Assembly: GCA_024642045.1 (NCBI GenBank)
Contig: JAHEBX010000007.1
Location: 1 to 46,084, forward strand
Direction: 5' to 3'
Length of the DNA stretch: 46,084 nucleotides
Origin: Pseudorhodobacter sp.
GTDB lineage: Bacteria; Pseudomonadota; Alphaproteobacteria; Rhodobacterales; Rhodobacteraceae
Part shown: piece by piece, positions 28,226-37,031 of the stretch
Position numbering within the stretch: the stretch's first letter is position 1
Layout of the letters: each line of letters starts with the position of its first letter
Notes under the pieces: generated by a model
Told to the model about the DNA's origin: nothing
The model's input: only the letters and a program-made list of their open reading frames with translations
Databases searched by the model: none
Program-made: the position numbers and the translations under genes

Positions 28226-28844
28226 CTGCAATATCTTTCAGAACTAATATTCGACCGCTCGGGGATGTTTGGCTTTGGTGTTCTACCAAATCAAATTTCC
28301 ACTTTTTGTGTGCAGCAGCGACCTCTTGGTCGGCACCAGCTCCTTTAGGAAAAATGGCTGTACCGCCTGTCGCGAGATGCCTTTTTGCATGGCCAATCAG
28401 GTCTACAAGCGGGGCAAGTGCGCGAGCTGAAATGACCGAAGCGCCGCGCGGTTCTAAGTCCTCAATTCTAACGACCTCAACCTCGCAATCCAACCCAAGG
28501 ACTCTGACTGACTGAGACAAGAACGCTGCTTTTCGTCTGTCAGACTCAACCAAAGTCACTTTTAAATTGCTGCAACTCATTTCTGCCAAAATTGCAATGA
28601 TGACGCCAGGAAATCCCCCGCCGGATCCCAAATCAACCCAGCTGTCGGCAACTTCCGGTTTCAAATTAAACAATTGTGCCGAATCTAGGATGTGCCGATC
28701 CCAAACATGTTCAAGCCCGCCGCGTGAGACGAGATTAATCGCGGGATTCCACCTTTCTATGAGCGCGCGGAACTCTCTCAGTTTTTCTAGTGTTTCACGT
28801 GAAACATCAAGCCACGCCGGCAATTCATTAATTGTCCCAGTCAT
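28218..28844 (-). CDS. rsmG: 16S rRNA (guanine527-N7)-methyltransferase RsmG (GidB)
   Basis: RsmG methylates G527 of 16S rRNA using SAM. The 208 residues include [28 protein letters not shown], the SAM-binding [18 protein letters not shown] and [14 protein letters not shown], and [11 protein letters not shown]. Near the N-terminus, [10 protein letters not shown] is encoded by the second parS palindrome (VSRET). It overlaps mnmG by 4 nt at its start and parA by 8 nt at its end. Base composition is clearly less GC-rich than in genes outside this zone. Confidence 0.97.
   Translation of the reverse strand: MTGTINELPAWLDVSRETLEKLREFRALIERWNPAINLVSRGGLEHVWDRHILDSAQLFNLKPEVADSWVDLGSGGGFPGVIIAILAEMSCSNLKVTLVESDRRKAAFLSQSVRVLGLDCEVEVVRIEDLEPRGASVISARALAPLVDLIGHAKRHLATGGTAIFPKGAGADQEVAAAHKKWKFDLVEHQSQTSPSGRILVLKDIADA
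28791..28806. other. parS centromere site 2, inside the rsmG coding sequence
   Basis: TGTTTCACGTGAAACA is a perfect parS palindrome. In the reading frame of rsmG it encodes the VSRET residues near position 14-18, so both functions share the same bases. Confidence 0.96.
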
Positions 28845-30718
28845 TTAGTTGCCTGACGCTTCAACTTCTTGACCTGCGCCAGGATAAGCATCAACGCAGC
28901 GGGAGTCATCCCTTCGATCTTGCCGGCTTGAGCCAAGTTTTCAGGTCGCGATTTGCCCAGTTTTGTAGCAAGCTCGGTACTTAAGCCTGGAAGGCCTATA
29001 TAATTGATTTCATTTGGAATATAGGTGTCCTCTCCCTTTTTGAGAGCGGTTGCTTCGCTCAATTGCCGAGAGGTGTACTGAGAATACAGGGCATCGGTTG
29101 CCACTTGGATCTTAATTGCATGTTCATATTTTGTAAACTCCGGCACCAATCGCTCAATTTCAGGAAGCCCCACACCACTATAGGAAAGCAGAGCTAACGC
29201 TGTGCGTTTCGGTCCGTCAGGAGCTAACTTAACTCCAAAATCAGCAGCCTCTCGACTTGAAATAGTCGCCACAGAAAGCGTGTCTCTTGCACGCATGACA
29301 TTTTCAACCTTTTTCAAAAATGAAGATTTCCGTAACTCAGAAACACAGCCCGCGTCGATCCCGACCGGGGTCAACCGCTGATCTGCATTATCGGCCCGCA
29401 TCGTCAATCTGAATTCTGCCCGAGATGTAAACATTCGATAAGGCTCGGAAACGCCACGCGAAGTTAGGTCATCGACCATTACGCCGATATAGCTATCTGC
29501 GCGGCCAAATTTTATTGAATTTTGACCAAGCGCTTGCCGAGCTGCGTTCATGCCAGCAACAAGACCCTGCGCAGCTGCCTCTTCGTAGCCAGTTGTTCCA
29601 TTGATCTGGCCGGCCAAGTAAAGGCCGCTCAGCCCCTTCGCCTGCAACGCAAGGTCTAATTGCCGCGGATCGAAATAGTCATATTCAATCGCATAGCCTG
29701 GCTGCAAAATAATTGTATTCTCTAGCCCTACGATTGATCTTACATATTCATGCTGAACTTCAGCGGGCAAAGATGAAGAAATACCGTTCGGATAGACTGT
29801 GTGATCATCCAGCCCTTCTGGCTCAAGAAATATCTGGTGAGAGGTCTTATCCGCAAATCTAACAATTTTATCTTCAAGAGATGGACAATATCGAGGGCCC
29901 ACGCCTTCGATATGCCCCCCATACATCGCGGATCGGCCCAAATTTGCCCGGACAATATCATGCGTTCGCTCATTTGTATTGGTGATGCCACATTCAATTT
30001 GTTTCGCCTCTGGCACCTTATTCATAAACGAAAATACTGTTGGATCATCATCACCCGGTTGAGACTCTAGGATATCCCAATTGATAGTTCGGCCGTCAAG
30101 CCGCGGTGGTGTGCCCGTTTTCAGCCGGCCTCGGTGCGGCAACAGCTCCGAAAGTTGATCAGCCAACAATATAGAAGGCTTGTCGCCGACTCTACCGCCA
30201 GGCTTTTTCTTGTCACCAATATGCATAACTCCGTTCAAGAAAGTACCGGCAGTCAGCACAACGGCGACAGATGTGATGCAGGTATTATCACTCAGCTGAA
30301 CACCATTAACAGCGCCGGAAGATTCCAGGAGTCTTACGACTTCTCCTTCAATGATTTCTAGTGTCGGCGTATCGGCAAGCAGATCCTGTATCGCCTTTCG
30401 ATAAATCTTTCGATCTGCCTGAGCGCGCGGCCCTTGGACCGCCGGCCCCTTTCTCCGGTTTAACAAGCGAAACTGAATACCCGCACGGTCAGCCGCACGC
30501 GCCATGAGGCCATCCATCGCATCTATCTCACGAACAAGATGACCTTTACCGAGCCCGCCAATTGCTGGATTGCACGACATCACGCCGATCGCTTCGCGCC
30601 GCAAAGTGATCAGGGCTGTGCGTACACCCATTCGTGCGGCCACCGCGGCGGCCTCGACGCCTGCGTGGCCACCGCCAATCACCACTACATCAAAATGTTT
30701 CACGTGAAACAGCCTCAT
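28841..30718 (-). CDS. mnmG: tRNA uridine-5-carboxymethylaminomethyl(34) synthesis enzyme MnmG (GidA)
   Basis: With MnmE, this FAD protein modifies U34 in the wobble position of several tRNAs. The 625 residues are the normal length. The N-terminus MRLFHVKHF contains residues from a parS site and is followed by the FAD-binding [20 protein letters not shown]. Others: [20 protein letters not shown], the RFRLLN-type [55 protein letters not shown] and [20 protein letters not shown]. The two-helix C-terminus ([20 protein letters not shown]-like) interacts with MnmE. It overlaps mnmE by 4 nt. Confidence 0.98.
   Translation of the reverse strand: MRLFHVKHFDVVVIGGGHAGVEAAAVAARMGVRTALITLRREAIGVMSCNPAIGGLGKGHLVREIDAMDGLMARAADRAGIQFRLLNRRKGPAVQGPRAQADRKIYRKAIQDLLADTPTLEIIEGEVVRLLESSGAVNGVQLSDNTCITSVAVVLTAGTFLNGVMHIGDKKKPGGRVGDKPSILLADQLSELLPHRGRLKTGTPPRLDGRTINWDILESQPGDDDPTVFSFMNKVPEAKQIECGITNTNERTHDIVRANLGRSAMYGGHIEGVGPRYCPSLEDKIVRFADKTSHQIFLEPEGLDDHTVYPNGISSSLPAEVQHEYVRSIVGLENTIILQPGYAIEYDYFDPRQLDLALQAKGLSGLYLAGQINGTTGYEEAAAQGLVAGMNAARQALGQNSIKFGRADSYIGVMVDDLTSRGVSEPYRMFTSRAEFRLTMRADNADQRLTPVGIDAGCVSELRKSSFLKKVENVMRARDTLSVATISSREAADFGVKLAPDGPKRTALALLSYSGVGLPEIERLVPEFTKYEHAIKIQVATDALYSQYTSRQLSEATALKKGEDTYIPNEINYIGLPGLSTELATKLGKSRPENLAQAGKIEGMTPAALMLILAQVKKLKRQATK
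30696..30711. other. parS centromere site 3, inside the mnmG start region
   Basis: TGTTTCACGTGAAACA, a perfect parS palindrome, begins 7 nt after the first base of the mnmG start codon. It encodes the FHVKH segment of MnmG. Of the three sites it is the closest to the presumed origin, about 3.3 kb away. Confidence 0.96.
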
Positions 30719-31998
30719 TTTCCTATGCAGAAACTCAAGAATATCTCATCTAACAAGCTTTCTGCATCGATTCTTCCAACCATGACTTCCATTGCTCTCA
30801 CAGACCGGCGCAATTCCGCTGCTACAAGTTCTGGAAATTCCAGCGCATGCTGCAAAAGACGTTCCCCACATTCGAGTCCTTCAATTGCCTGAACCATTGC
30901 AATACGATGCCGTTCTCGTATCAGCAATCCCGCTGATCCTGCTCGCTTCGACAAACGCTCCGATATTTCAGCAATCAACCGATCGAGCCCGGCACCGGTC
31001 TTGCCAGAAACTGCCCACAAACCTGAAGCGTGCTGATCGGCCTTCCCCAAAATAACAATATCGTCCGCTCCAGGCTCCAAAGCAAAAACCTCGCCTTGAT
31101 GCAATTGCAAAAACACACGTAGGTCGGCAGCACGCGCACGCTCAATCGCGCGATCAATCCCAATTCTCTCAACGATATCATCAGATTGCCGAAGACCCGC
31201 AGTATCCAATAAGGTCACCGCCAGCCCATCTATATCCATACGAACTTCGATCACATCTCGCGTCGTCCCGGCAATTTCAGAAGTGATGGCTGCTTCGCGT
31301 CCGGCCAGAGCATTCAACAACGTCGACTTTCCCGCATTTGGCGCGCCAACAATCGCGACCTCGAACCCATCCCTTACACGCTCCGCAGCGGCAGCGCCCG
31401 CAAGCTCTGCACGCAGCGCAATCAACAAGCGCGAAATCAAGGTGCGAACTTCAGGCGTCACATCAACAGGAACTTCTTCATCCGCAAAATCAATTGTTGC
31501 CTCGATTAAAGCCGCAGCCCGAACCATATCACGCCGCCACATCTCGATCCGTTGGCCCAGCGCTCCCGAAAAGACGCGCAACGCTTGCCGCCTCTGTGCC
31601 TCCGTTTCGGCATCAATCAGATCCGCAAGCCCTTCCACCTGCGCCAAGTCTAACCGACCGTTCTCCAAGGCGCGGCGGGTGAACTCTCCCGCCTCCGCCA
31701 GTCGCAAACCCTCCATTTCCGACAGCACACGCAACACCTTTGCGACCACCGCTGTCGAGCCATGCAGCTGCAATTCTGCTGCAATTTCACCCGTAAAACT
31801 CGCGCCCTCTTCAAATACCAGAACGACGGCCTCATCCAGCACTTCGCCATCCCAAATCAAACGCCTCAGCGCAACTTGTCGCGGCTGCGGCACCTTGCAC
31901 AGCTTGCTGACAGCCTGCCACGCAAGCGTCCCAGAGAGCCGCACAACAGCAACGCCGGCCTTGCCTCGCGCAGAGGCCAAGGCGAAAATCGTTTCCAT
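30715..31998 (-). CDS. mnmE: tRNA modification GTPase MnmE (TrmE)
   Basis: MnmE works with MnmG in wobble uridine modification. The 427 residues are slightly short for the family. The N-terminal folate-binding domain starts [20 protein letters not shown] and includes [20 protein letters not shown]. In the G domain: G1 GAPNAGKS at 218-225, G2 GTTRD at 244-248, G3 DTAG at 265-268. The G4 motif, normally NKxD, reads GKAD at 318-321, so the guanine-contacting Asn is replaced by Gly. The C-terminus ends FCIGK with the invariant Cys. It starts 24 nt after rho and overlaps mnmG. Confidence 0.96.
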   Translation of the reverse strand: METIFALASARGKAGVAVVRLSGTLAWQAVSKLCKVPQPRQVALRRLIWDGEVLDEAVVLVFEEGASFTGEIAAELQLHGSTAVVAKVLRVLSEMEGLRLAEAGEFTRRALENGRLDLAQVEGLADLIDAETEAQRRQALRVFSGALGQRIEMWRRDMVRAAALIEATIDFADEEVPVDVTPEVRTLISRLLIALRAELAGAAAAERVRDGFEVAIVGAPNAGKSTLLNALAGREAAITSEIAGTTRDVIEVRMDIDGLAVTLLDTAGLRQSDDIVERIGIDRAIERARAADLRVFLQLHQGEVFALEPGADDIVILGKADQHASGLWAVSGKTGAGLDRLIAEISERLSKRAGSAGLLIRERHRIAMVQAIEGLECGERLLQHALEFPELVAAELRRSVRAMEVMVGRIDAESLLDEIFLSFCIGK

Positions 31999-32022
31999 AG
32001 CTAAACCCCTGACTATAAAGGC

Positions 32023-33294
32023 TTAAGCGTTCATAGAGTCAAAGAATTCCGCGTTGCTCTTGGTCTGTTTCAACTTACCGATCAAGAATTCGATCGCATC
32101 TGTCGTCCCCATCGGATTGAGGATTCGCCGCAACACATAGGTCTTCTGCAGATCCATCTTTTCGATCAATAGGTCCTCTTTCCGCGTGCCCGACTTAAGA
32201 ATGTCGATAGCAGGGAACACGCGCTTGTCAGCAACCTTACGGTCCAACACGATCTCGCTGTTACCAGTGCCTTTGAACTCTTCAAAAATAACTTCATCCA
32301 TACGGCTGCCGGTATCGATCAAAGCCGTCGCAATGATTGTCAGCGATCCGCCCTCTTCGATATTGCGTGCCGCACCAAAGAACCGTTTTGGGCGCTGCAG
32401 AGCATTCGCATCCACACCACCCGTCAGAACCTTTCCACTCGACGGCACCACGGTGTTAAACGCCCGACCCAAACGGGTAATGCTGTCCAGCAAAATCACC
32501 ACATCACGCTTGTGCTCAACCAGCCGCTTGGCCTTCTCGATCACCATTTCAGCCACCGCCACATGGCGCGTCGCAGGCTCGTCGAAGGTCGACGAGACAA
32601 CCTCGCCTTTCACCGATCGCTGCATGTCGGTCACCTCTTCTGGCCGCTCGTCAATCAGCAAAACGATCAGATAGCACTCCGGATGATTCACGGCGATTGA
32701 ATTGGCAATGTTTTGCAACAATACCGTCTTACCCGTCCGCGGCGGCGCCACGATCAAGGCCCGTTGCCCCTTACCAATCGGGCAGACCAGATCAATAATC
32801 CGTGCAGACCGATCCTTGATCGTCGGATCTTCCACTTCCATCTTCAACCGCTCATCGGGATAAAGCGGGGTCAGGTTGTCAAAGTGAACCTTATGCCGCG
32901 CCTTTTCCGGATCATCAAAGTTGATCTTGGTCACCTTCGTCATGCAGAAATATTTTTCATTCTCACGCGGCGCCTGGATCACCCCTTCAATGGTATCCCC
33001 CGTGCGCAAGGAAAACTGCCGCAAGATATCAGGGCTGACATAAATATCATCAGGTCCCGGCAGGTAGTTCGCCAATGGCGAGCGCAAAAACCCGAACCCA
33101 TCCTGCAAAACCTCCAGAACTCCGTCGCCACCAATCTCCCAACCTTCCTCGGCATGCTCTTTCAGAATTGAGAACATCATCTCGCCCTTGCGCATCGAGG
33201 GCGCATTTTCGATCTCCCATTCCTCCGCCATCGCCAGCAGCTCGGCCGGCGTTTTGGCTTTCAGATCAGCAAGGTTCAAATGCTCAACAGTCAT
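32023..33294 (-). CDS. rho: Transcription termination factor Rho
   Basis: Rho is the hexameric RNA translocase for factor-dependent termination. The 423 residues are the normal length. They include the Rho_N helical region ([20 protein letters not shown]), the RNA-binding cold-shock domain ([20 protein letters not shown]), Walker [15 protein letters not shown], Walker [17 protein letters not shown], the Q-loop [20 protein letters not shown], the R-loop region [20 protein letters not shown] and [20 protein letters not shown]. The gap upstream to hemJ is 123 nt and holds a palindrome (33375-33387). Confidence 0.98.
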   Translation of the reverse strand: MTVEHLNLADLKAKTPAELLAMAEEWEIENAPSMRKGEMMFSILKEHAEEGWEIGGDGVLEVLQDGFGFLRSPLANYLPGPDDIYVSPDILRQFSLRTGDTIEGVIQAPRENEKYFCMTKVTKINFDDPEKARHKVHFDNLTPLYPDERLKMEVEDPTIKDRSARIIDLVCPIGKGQRALIVAPPRTGKTVLLQNIANSIAVNHPECYLIVLLIDERPEEVTDMQRSVKGEVVSSTFDEPATRHVAVAEMVIEKAKRLVEHKRDVVILLDSITRLGRAFNTVVPSSGKVLTGGVDANALQRPKRFFGAARNIEEGGSLTIIATALIDTGSRMDEVIFEEFKGTGNSEIVLDRKVADKRVFPAIDILKSGTRKEDLLIEKMDLQKTYVLRRILNPMGTTDAIEFLIGKLKQTKSNAEFFDSMNA

Positions 33295-33374
33295 GGGGGA
33301 TCACCTTCGGCGCAAAGTCCCAAAGGAACCAGCAGCAGCAATTTAAATGGAAAGCGGAATGGCCGAGTGGCCGC

Positions 33375-33387
33375 GCTGACTGTCAGC
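33375..33387. repeat. Short palindrome in the rho leader region
   Basis: GCTGACTGTCAGC has perfect 6-bp arms around a single base, and next to it GGCC-GAGT-GGCC (33361-33372) is a second small inverted repeat. Both lie in the 123-nt gap between hemJ and rho. They could be an operator or part of a structured rho leader; neither has a U-tract after it. Confidence 0.3.
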
Positions 33388-33417
33388 TAATCGCAGACCA
33401 ACCAGAAGTCAACCAAT

Positions 33418-33882
33418 TCAGTATTTCACGATAACCGAGATCACGATCAAAATCATCAAAACCGTCGGCACCTCGTTCATAAGCCGATACTGCCGGCCAG
33501 TCCGGGTATTCGTCCCTGCCGCAAACTCTTTGCGCCGCCACCCAAGCCAATGATGAAACCACGTCATCCCCAGCACCGACGCCGCCTTCACCCAAGGCCA
33601 AAGCTGCGACCAATCCACAATCCCCGGCGTCATGACCAAGGCCAGCCCAAACACCCAGGTCGCGACACCAGCAGGATTTATAATCGCCTTGAACAGCAAC
33701 CTCTCCTGATGCTGGAACAACAAGTCCATGTCGCTGCCAGCCGCAACACCCTGCTTTCTCAGTCCTTCAACATGATAGACAAACAGCCGCGGCATATAAA
33801 ACAGCCCTGCCATCCAGGCGATCACTGACATCACATGTAGCGATTTGATCCACGGATAAAAGGTCGCCAGAACGTCACCCAC
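33418..33882 (-). CDS. hemJ: Protoporphyrinogen oxidase HemJ
   Basis: HemJ oxidises protoporphyrinogen IX in the inner membrane, the penultimate step of heme synthesis. I chose the GTG at 33882, which has GAGGTG about 5 nt upstream and gives 154 residues, near family length; earlier in-frame starts would run into the origin region. Conserved segments: WIKSLHVMSVIAWMAGLFYM with the essential His, PRLFVYHVEGL, and the later membrane spans (VATWVFGLALVMTPG, WPWVKAASVLGMTWFHHWLG) with FRLMNEVP-type RLMNEVPTVLMILIVISVIV at the end. Four transmembrane helices are apparent. It heads the leftward run into rho and mnmE. Confidence 0.94.
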   Translation of the reverse strand: MGDVLATFYPWIKSLHVMSVIAWMAGLFYMPRLFVYHVEGLRKQGVAAGSDMDLLFQHQERLLFKAIINPAGVATWVFGLALVMTPGIVDWSQLWPWVKAASVLGMTWFHHWLGWRRKEFAAGTNTRTGRQYRLMNEVPTVLMILIVISVIVKY

Positions 33883-33939
33883 AGGACACCTCACTTCTTT
33901 TCTTCTTCTTAAAGAATAGATTCTAGAAAGATAGATGAT

Positions 33940-34275
33940 GTTGTAGGGGCCGTGGATAACAGAATTCATCACGTCCTCCCATAGTTTATCCCCAAGCCAA
34001 ATCTTGTGGAAAACAAGTCACCAATTCTCTGAACGCCATAAAGTATTAATAATATCAATTAGTTGATGATCACTCGGTAACCCGAAAACTTCCCCACAGC
34101 CTGCGGAAAACGCTGTCTCCCCCAGCCCTGCGGAACCGCTATCCCCATGTGCGTAACTGTCGCGGCGGTCTGGCAAAAGCTTGACAAATCCCCAGCCGCC
34201 CTGCCTTTTCGCTACAACTTCGGCTTATCCAGAAACCCGCCCGCAAGAACAAACAGAGTTTTTCCACAGCGTCCC
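33940..34275. other. Presumed chromosomal replication origin (oriC)
   Basis: The 410-nt gap between hemJ and maf has no gene. Using TTATCCACA as the DnaA box, five 9-mers match at 8 of 9 positions: 33951-33959 (minus), 33986-33994 (plus), 34005-34013 (minus), 34225-34233 (plus) and 34260-34268 (plus). Weaker 7-of-9 matches are at 34090-34098 and 34139-34147. An AT-rich stretch at about 34038-34072 is a candidate unwinding element and contains an exact IHF consensus. Genes point leftward on the left (hemJ to parB) and rightward on the right (maf to dnaQ), as expected for forks leaving this point. parABS and mnmG-rsmG are close by, as in other alphaproteobacterial origins. Experimental proof is absent; the position is inferred. 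Confidence 0.82.
34053..34065 (+). other. IHF-type binding site inside the presumed origin
   Basis: TATCAATTAGTTG fits the integration host factor consensus WATCAANNNNTTR at every defined position. It lies in the AT-rich core between DnaA-box clusters, the same relation seen in characterised origins where IHF bends DNA to help unwinding. Confidence 0.55.
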
Positions 34276-34292
34276 TCTCAAAGGCAAACCCC

Positions 34293-34892
34293 ATGTCTCG
34301 CCCCCTTTTGCTGGCTTCTGGGTCCACCATCCGCCTGCATCTTTTGCATCAGGCTGGCTTGACCGTGACGGCATCCGCTGCTCGCATCGACGAATCTGTC
34401 ATCCGGTCTGCGCTTGAAGCCGAATCTGCCAAACCCCGCGAGATTGCGGATGCCTTAGCCGAAATGAAGGCCCGCAAACTTGCCGATAAAAACCCCACCG
34501 CTTTGGTGCTTGGCTGTGATCAGGTTCTGAGTTTTCAAGGCCGGATATTTGGCAAACCTGAAACCCTGACCGAGGCGCGCGATCAGCTGCGCTGTTTGCG
34601 CGGTCACACCCATCAGCTGATCTCTGCGCTGGTGCTTTACGACGAGGCCAAGCCAGTATGGCGCCACGCCGCAACCGCCAGCTTGACCATGCGCGCCTTT
34701 TCCGACAGCTTTCTTGACGCCTATCTCGCCCGCAATTGGCCCTCGGTCCAGACGTCCGTCGGCGGCTATAAGCTGGAGCAAGAGGGTATCCGCTTGTTTA
34801 GTGCGGTGGTTGGCGATTACTTTACCATCTTGGGCCTACCGCTGCTTCCTTTGCTGAACTACCTCGAAATCAGAGGCTTTATTGAGACATGA
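34293..34892 (+). CDS. Maf family nucleotide pyrophosphatase
   Basis: Maf proteins hydrolyse non-standard or modified nucleotides. The 199 residues contain [18 protein letters not shown] at the N-terminus, ARIDE, the conserved KARKLADK helix, [16 protein letters not shown] and [15 protein letters not shown]. The DQVL type of active site resembles the YceF (7-methyl-GTP) subgroup more than YhdE (dTTP/UTP), which I take as a tentative hint. An AAAGG site lies 8 nt before the ATG. It is first in the rightward operon beside the origin, and its stop overlaps aroE (ATGA). Confidence 0.93.
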   Translation: MSRPLLLASGSTIRLHLLHQAGLTVTASAARIDESVIRSALEAESAKPREIADALAEMKARKLADKNPTALVLGCDQVLSFQGRIFGKPETLTEARDQLRCLRGHTHQLISALVLYDEAKPVWRHAATASLTMRAFSDSFLDAYLARNWPSVQTSVGGYKLEQEGIRLFSAVVGDYFTILGLPLLPLLNYLEIRGFIET

Positions 34893-35728
34893 CTGACCTG
34901 CCGCGTATTCCTCTTGCTGCTGTGATCGGTCATCCGATTGCGCACAGCCGATCACCCGCGTTGCACGGGTATTGGCTGCGCCGCTATGGTATCAAGGGGC
35001 ACTACATTCCGATGGATGTCGCGACGCAAGATTTACAACAAGCGCTTGAAATCATGCCAAAACTTGGTTTCGTTGGCGCCAATGTCACACTTCCGCACAA
35101 AGAGGCGGTGCTCAAGCTTGCGGATGTCATCACCGACCGCGCTGCCCTGATTGGGGCCGCCAACACGCTCATTTTTCGCGCTGATGGCAGGCTGCACGCT
35201 GACAATACCGATGGCGCGGGCTTCATCGCCAATCTGCGTCAGAACGCGCCGCAGTGGGATCCGACCGCAGGCCCCGCGGCCGTTTTCGGTGCGGGCGGTG
35301 CTGCCCGCGCGGTCATTGCCGCCCTGATAGAGGTTGGCGCTCCCGAGATACGCATCGTCAACCGCACGCGCCCCCGCGCCGAGGCCCTCAGGTCTGATTT
35401 TGGCGCAAAAATTACCGTGGTCGATTGGGTTCAAGCCCCGAACATGCTGGAAGGCGCCAGCACGGTCGTCAACACCACTTCTCTGGGAATGACGGGAAAA
35501 TCCGAATTCCGCGTGCCGCTCGACGCGCTTGAACGCACAGCGCTCGTCACCGACCTTGTCTATACTCCGCTCAAAACGCACTTCCTTATCGAAGCAGAAT
35601 CAAAGGGTTGCACAGTGGTAGATGGTCTTGGCATGCTTTTACATCAGGCCGTACCCGGTTTTGAGCGCTGGTTCGGCAAGCGCCCCGAAGTCGACGAAGC
35701 CACGCGTCAAGCTGTCCTCTCCGCATGA
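34889..35728 (+). CDS. aroE: Shikimate dehydrogenase (NADP+)
   Basis: It reduces 3-dehydroshikimate to shikimate in aromatic amino acid synthesis. The 279 residues show the substrate-binding [19 protein letters not shown], the catalytic lysine in [25 protein letters not shown] with the Asp partner, the NADP-binding [15 protein letters not shown] and [28 protein letters not shown], and [18 protein letters not shown]. Overlaps of 4 nt with both maf and coaE indicate one transcript. Confidence 0.97.
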   Translation: MTDLPRIPLAAVIGHPIAHSRSPALHGYWLRRYGIKGHYIPMDVATQDLQQALEIMPKLGFVGANVTLPHKEAVLKLADVITDRAALIGAANTLIFRADGRLHADNTDGAGFIANLRQNAPQWDPTAGPAAVFGAGGAARAVIAALIEVGAPEIRIVNRTRPRAEALRSDFGAKITVVDWVQAPNMLEGASTVVNTTSLGMTGKSEFRVPLDALERTALVTDLVYTPLKTHFLIEAESKGCTVVDGLGMLLHQAVPGFERWFGKRPEVDEATRQAVLSA

Positions 35729-36315
35729 CGTACCGCCTCGGCCTCACTGGCTCTATCGGTATGGGCAAATCCACCACCGCCCAGATGTTCGCCGCCCATG
35801 ACATCCCCGTTTGGGATGCTGACGCCACCGTCCATGCCCTCTATGGCCCAAACGGCAAAGCGACCAGCGCCATCGCCGCCCTGTATCCCGATGTCATTGA
35901 AAACAATGCCATATCTCGCCCGCTCTTGCGCGCCAAAATCGCGGCAAACCCCGCTGTCCTTGACCAAATCCAAGCCCTCGTTCACCCACTCGTTGCCGCT
36001 GATCGTGCCGCCTTTCTTTCGGCGACCACCGCATCTATCGTCCTGCTGGACATTCCGCTGCTGTTTGAAACCGGCGCCGACGCTTTGTGTGACGGTATCG
36101 TTGTCGTCTCCGCGCCGCCTGAGGTGCAACGTCAACGGGTCCTCGCGCGTGGCATGGCCGAATCCGAATTCGACCTTATCCTTTCCCGTCAGGTTCCAGA
36201 CTCTGAAAAACGCGCCCGCGCCACTTGGGTGATTGAAACCACCACCCTAGACAGCGCAGCCCAAGCTGTGAAAGACGTTCTGTCAGACATTCGCGAAAGG
36301 CTTGCCCATGCGTGA
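35725..36315 (+). CDS. coaE: Dephospho-CoA kinase
   Basis: It phosphorylates dephospho-CoA in the last step of coenzyme A synthesis. The 196 residues begin with the P-loop LGLTGSIGMGKSTTAQMF, followed by VWDADATVHALYGPNG for dephospho-CoA binding, HPLVAADRAAF, VLLDIPLLFETG and the lid QRQRVLARG with LSRQVPDSEKRARATWVIE. It overlaps aroE by 4 nt and dnaQ by 8 nt. Confidence 0.97.
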   Translation: MTYRLGLTGSIGMGKSTTAQMFAAHDIPVWDADATVHALYGPNGKATSAIAALYPDVIENNAISRPLLRAKIAANPAVLDQIQALVHPLVAADRAAFLSATTASIVLLDIPLLFETGADALCDGIVVVSAPPEVQRQRVLARGMAESEFDLILSRQVPDSEKRARATWVIETTTLDSAAQAVKDVLSDIRERLAHA

Positions 36316-37006
36316 GATCGTTCTCGATACTGAAACCACGGGCTTCGAGCCCACCGAAGGCGATCGCATCGTTGAAATTGGCGCGGTCGAACTGTTCAAC
36401 CACCTGCCCACGGGCCGCACATATCACCAATACATCAACCCGATGCGAGCGATGCCAACTGCCGCCTTCGAGGTGCATGGTCTGGGCGACGATTTCCTAC
36501 GAAATCACCCTGTTTTCAAGGATATAGGCAAGGCCTTTCTTGATTTCATCGGCGATGCGCAGCTTGTGATTCACAATGCGGCCTTTGATATGAAGTTTCT
36601 AAACCACGAGCTTGCCGCCATTGGCTTGCCGACACTGCCGATGGCCCGAGCCACCGATACTTTGCTTATTGCCCGCCAAAAGTTTCCGGGCTCCCCTGCG
36701 TCGCTTGATGCGCTTTGCCGCCGCTTTGGCATCGACAACTCGGCGCGGGAAAAACACGGCGCTTTGCTGGATTCCGAAATTCTGGCTGAAGTCTATCTGG
36801 AGCTTGTCGGCGGGAGGCAGCCGGATTTTGGCCTGAATCCTGCGGCTCAGGCCAATTCCGCGGGCAGCACGCAAGGCGCAGATGCTTGGCGACCACGTCC
36901 ACGACCCACCCCGCTCGCGCCTCGCCTTACAGACGCAGAAATCGCCGCCCATGCTCTCTTTGTCGATAAACTCGGTGAAGCGGCAATCTGGAAAAAACGT
37001 CTCTAA
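36308..37006 (+). CDS. dnaQ: DNA polymerase III subunit epsilon (proofreading exonuclease)
   Basis: It is the 3'-5' proofreading subunit of the replicative polymerase. From the ATG at 36308 it has 232 residues, near family length. ExoI is VLDTETTGFEP (catalytic Asp and Glu), ExoII is LVIHNAAFDMKFLNHEL and ExoIII-epsilon is EKHGALLDSEILAEVYLEL, with HGLGDDFLRNHPVF between. A Pro/Ala-rich linker (residues ~180-205) and a short C-terminal segment for polymerase binding follow. It is the last gene of maf-aroE-coaE-dnaQ and overlaps coaE by 8 nt. Confidence 0.96.
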   Translation: MREIVLDTETTGFEPTEGDRIVEIGAVELFNHLPTGRTYHQYINPMRAMPTAAFEVHGLGDDFLRNHPVFKDIGKAFLDFIGDAQLVIHNAAFDMKFLNHELAAIGLPTLPMARATDTLLIARQKFPGSPASLDALCRRFGIDNSAREKHGALLDSEILAEVYLELVGGRQPDFGLNPAAQANSAGSTQGADAWRPRPRPTPLAPRLTDAEIAAHALFVDKLGEAAIWKKRL

Positions 37007-37031
37007 CTCTGCCAAAAACCAAAGGTTCACC

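Noticed and set aside
33883-34292. CtrA boxes (TTAA-N7-TTAA) in the presumed origin
   Set aside because: Only isolated TTAA half-sites occur; no properly spaced pair was found.
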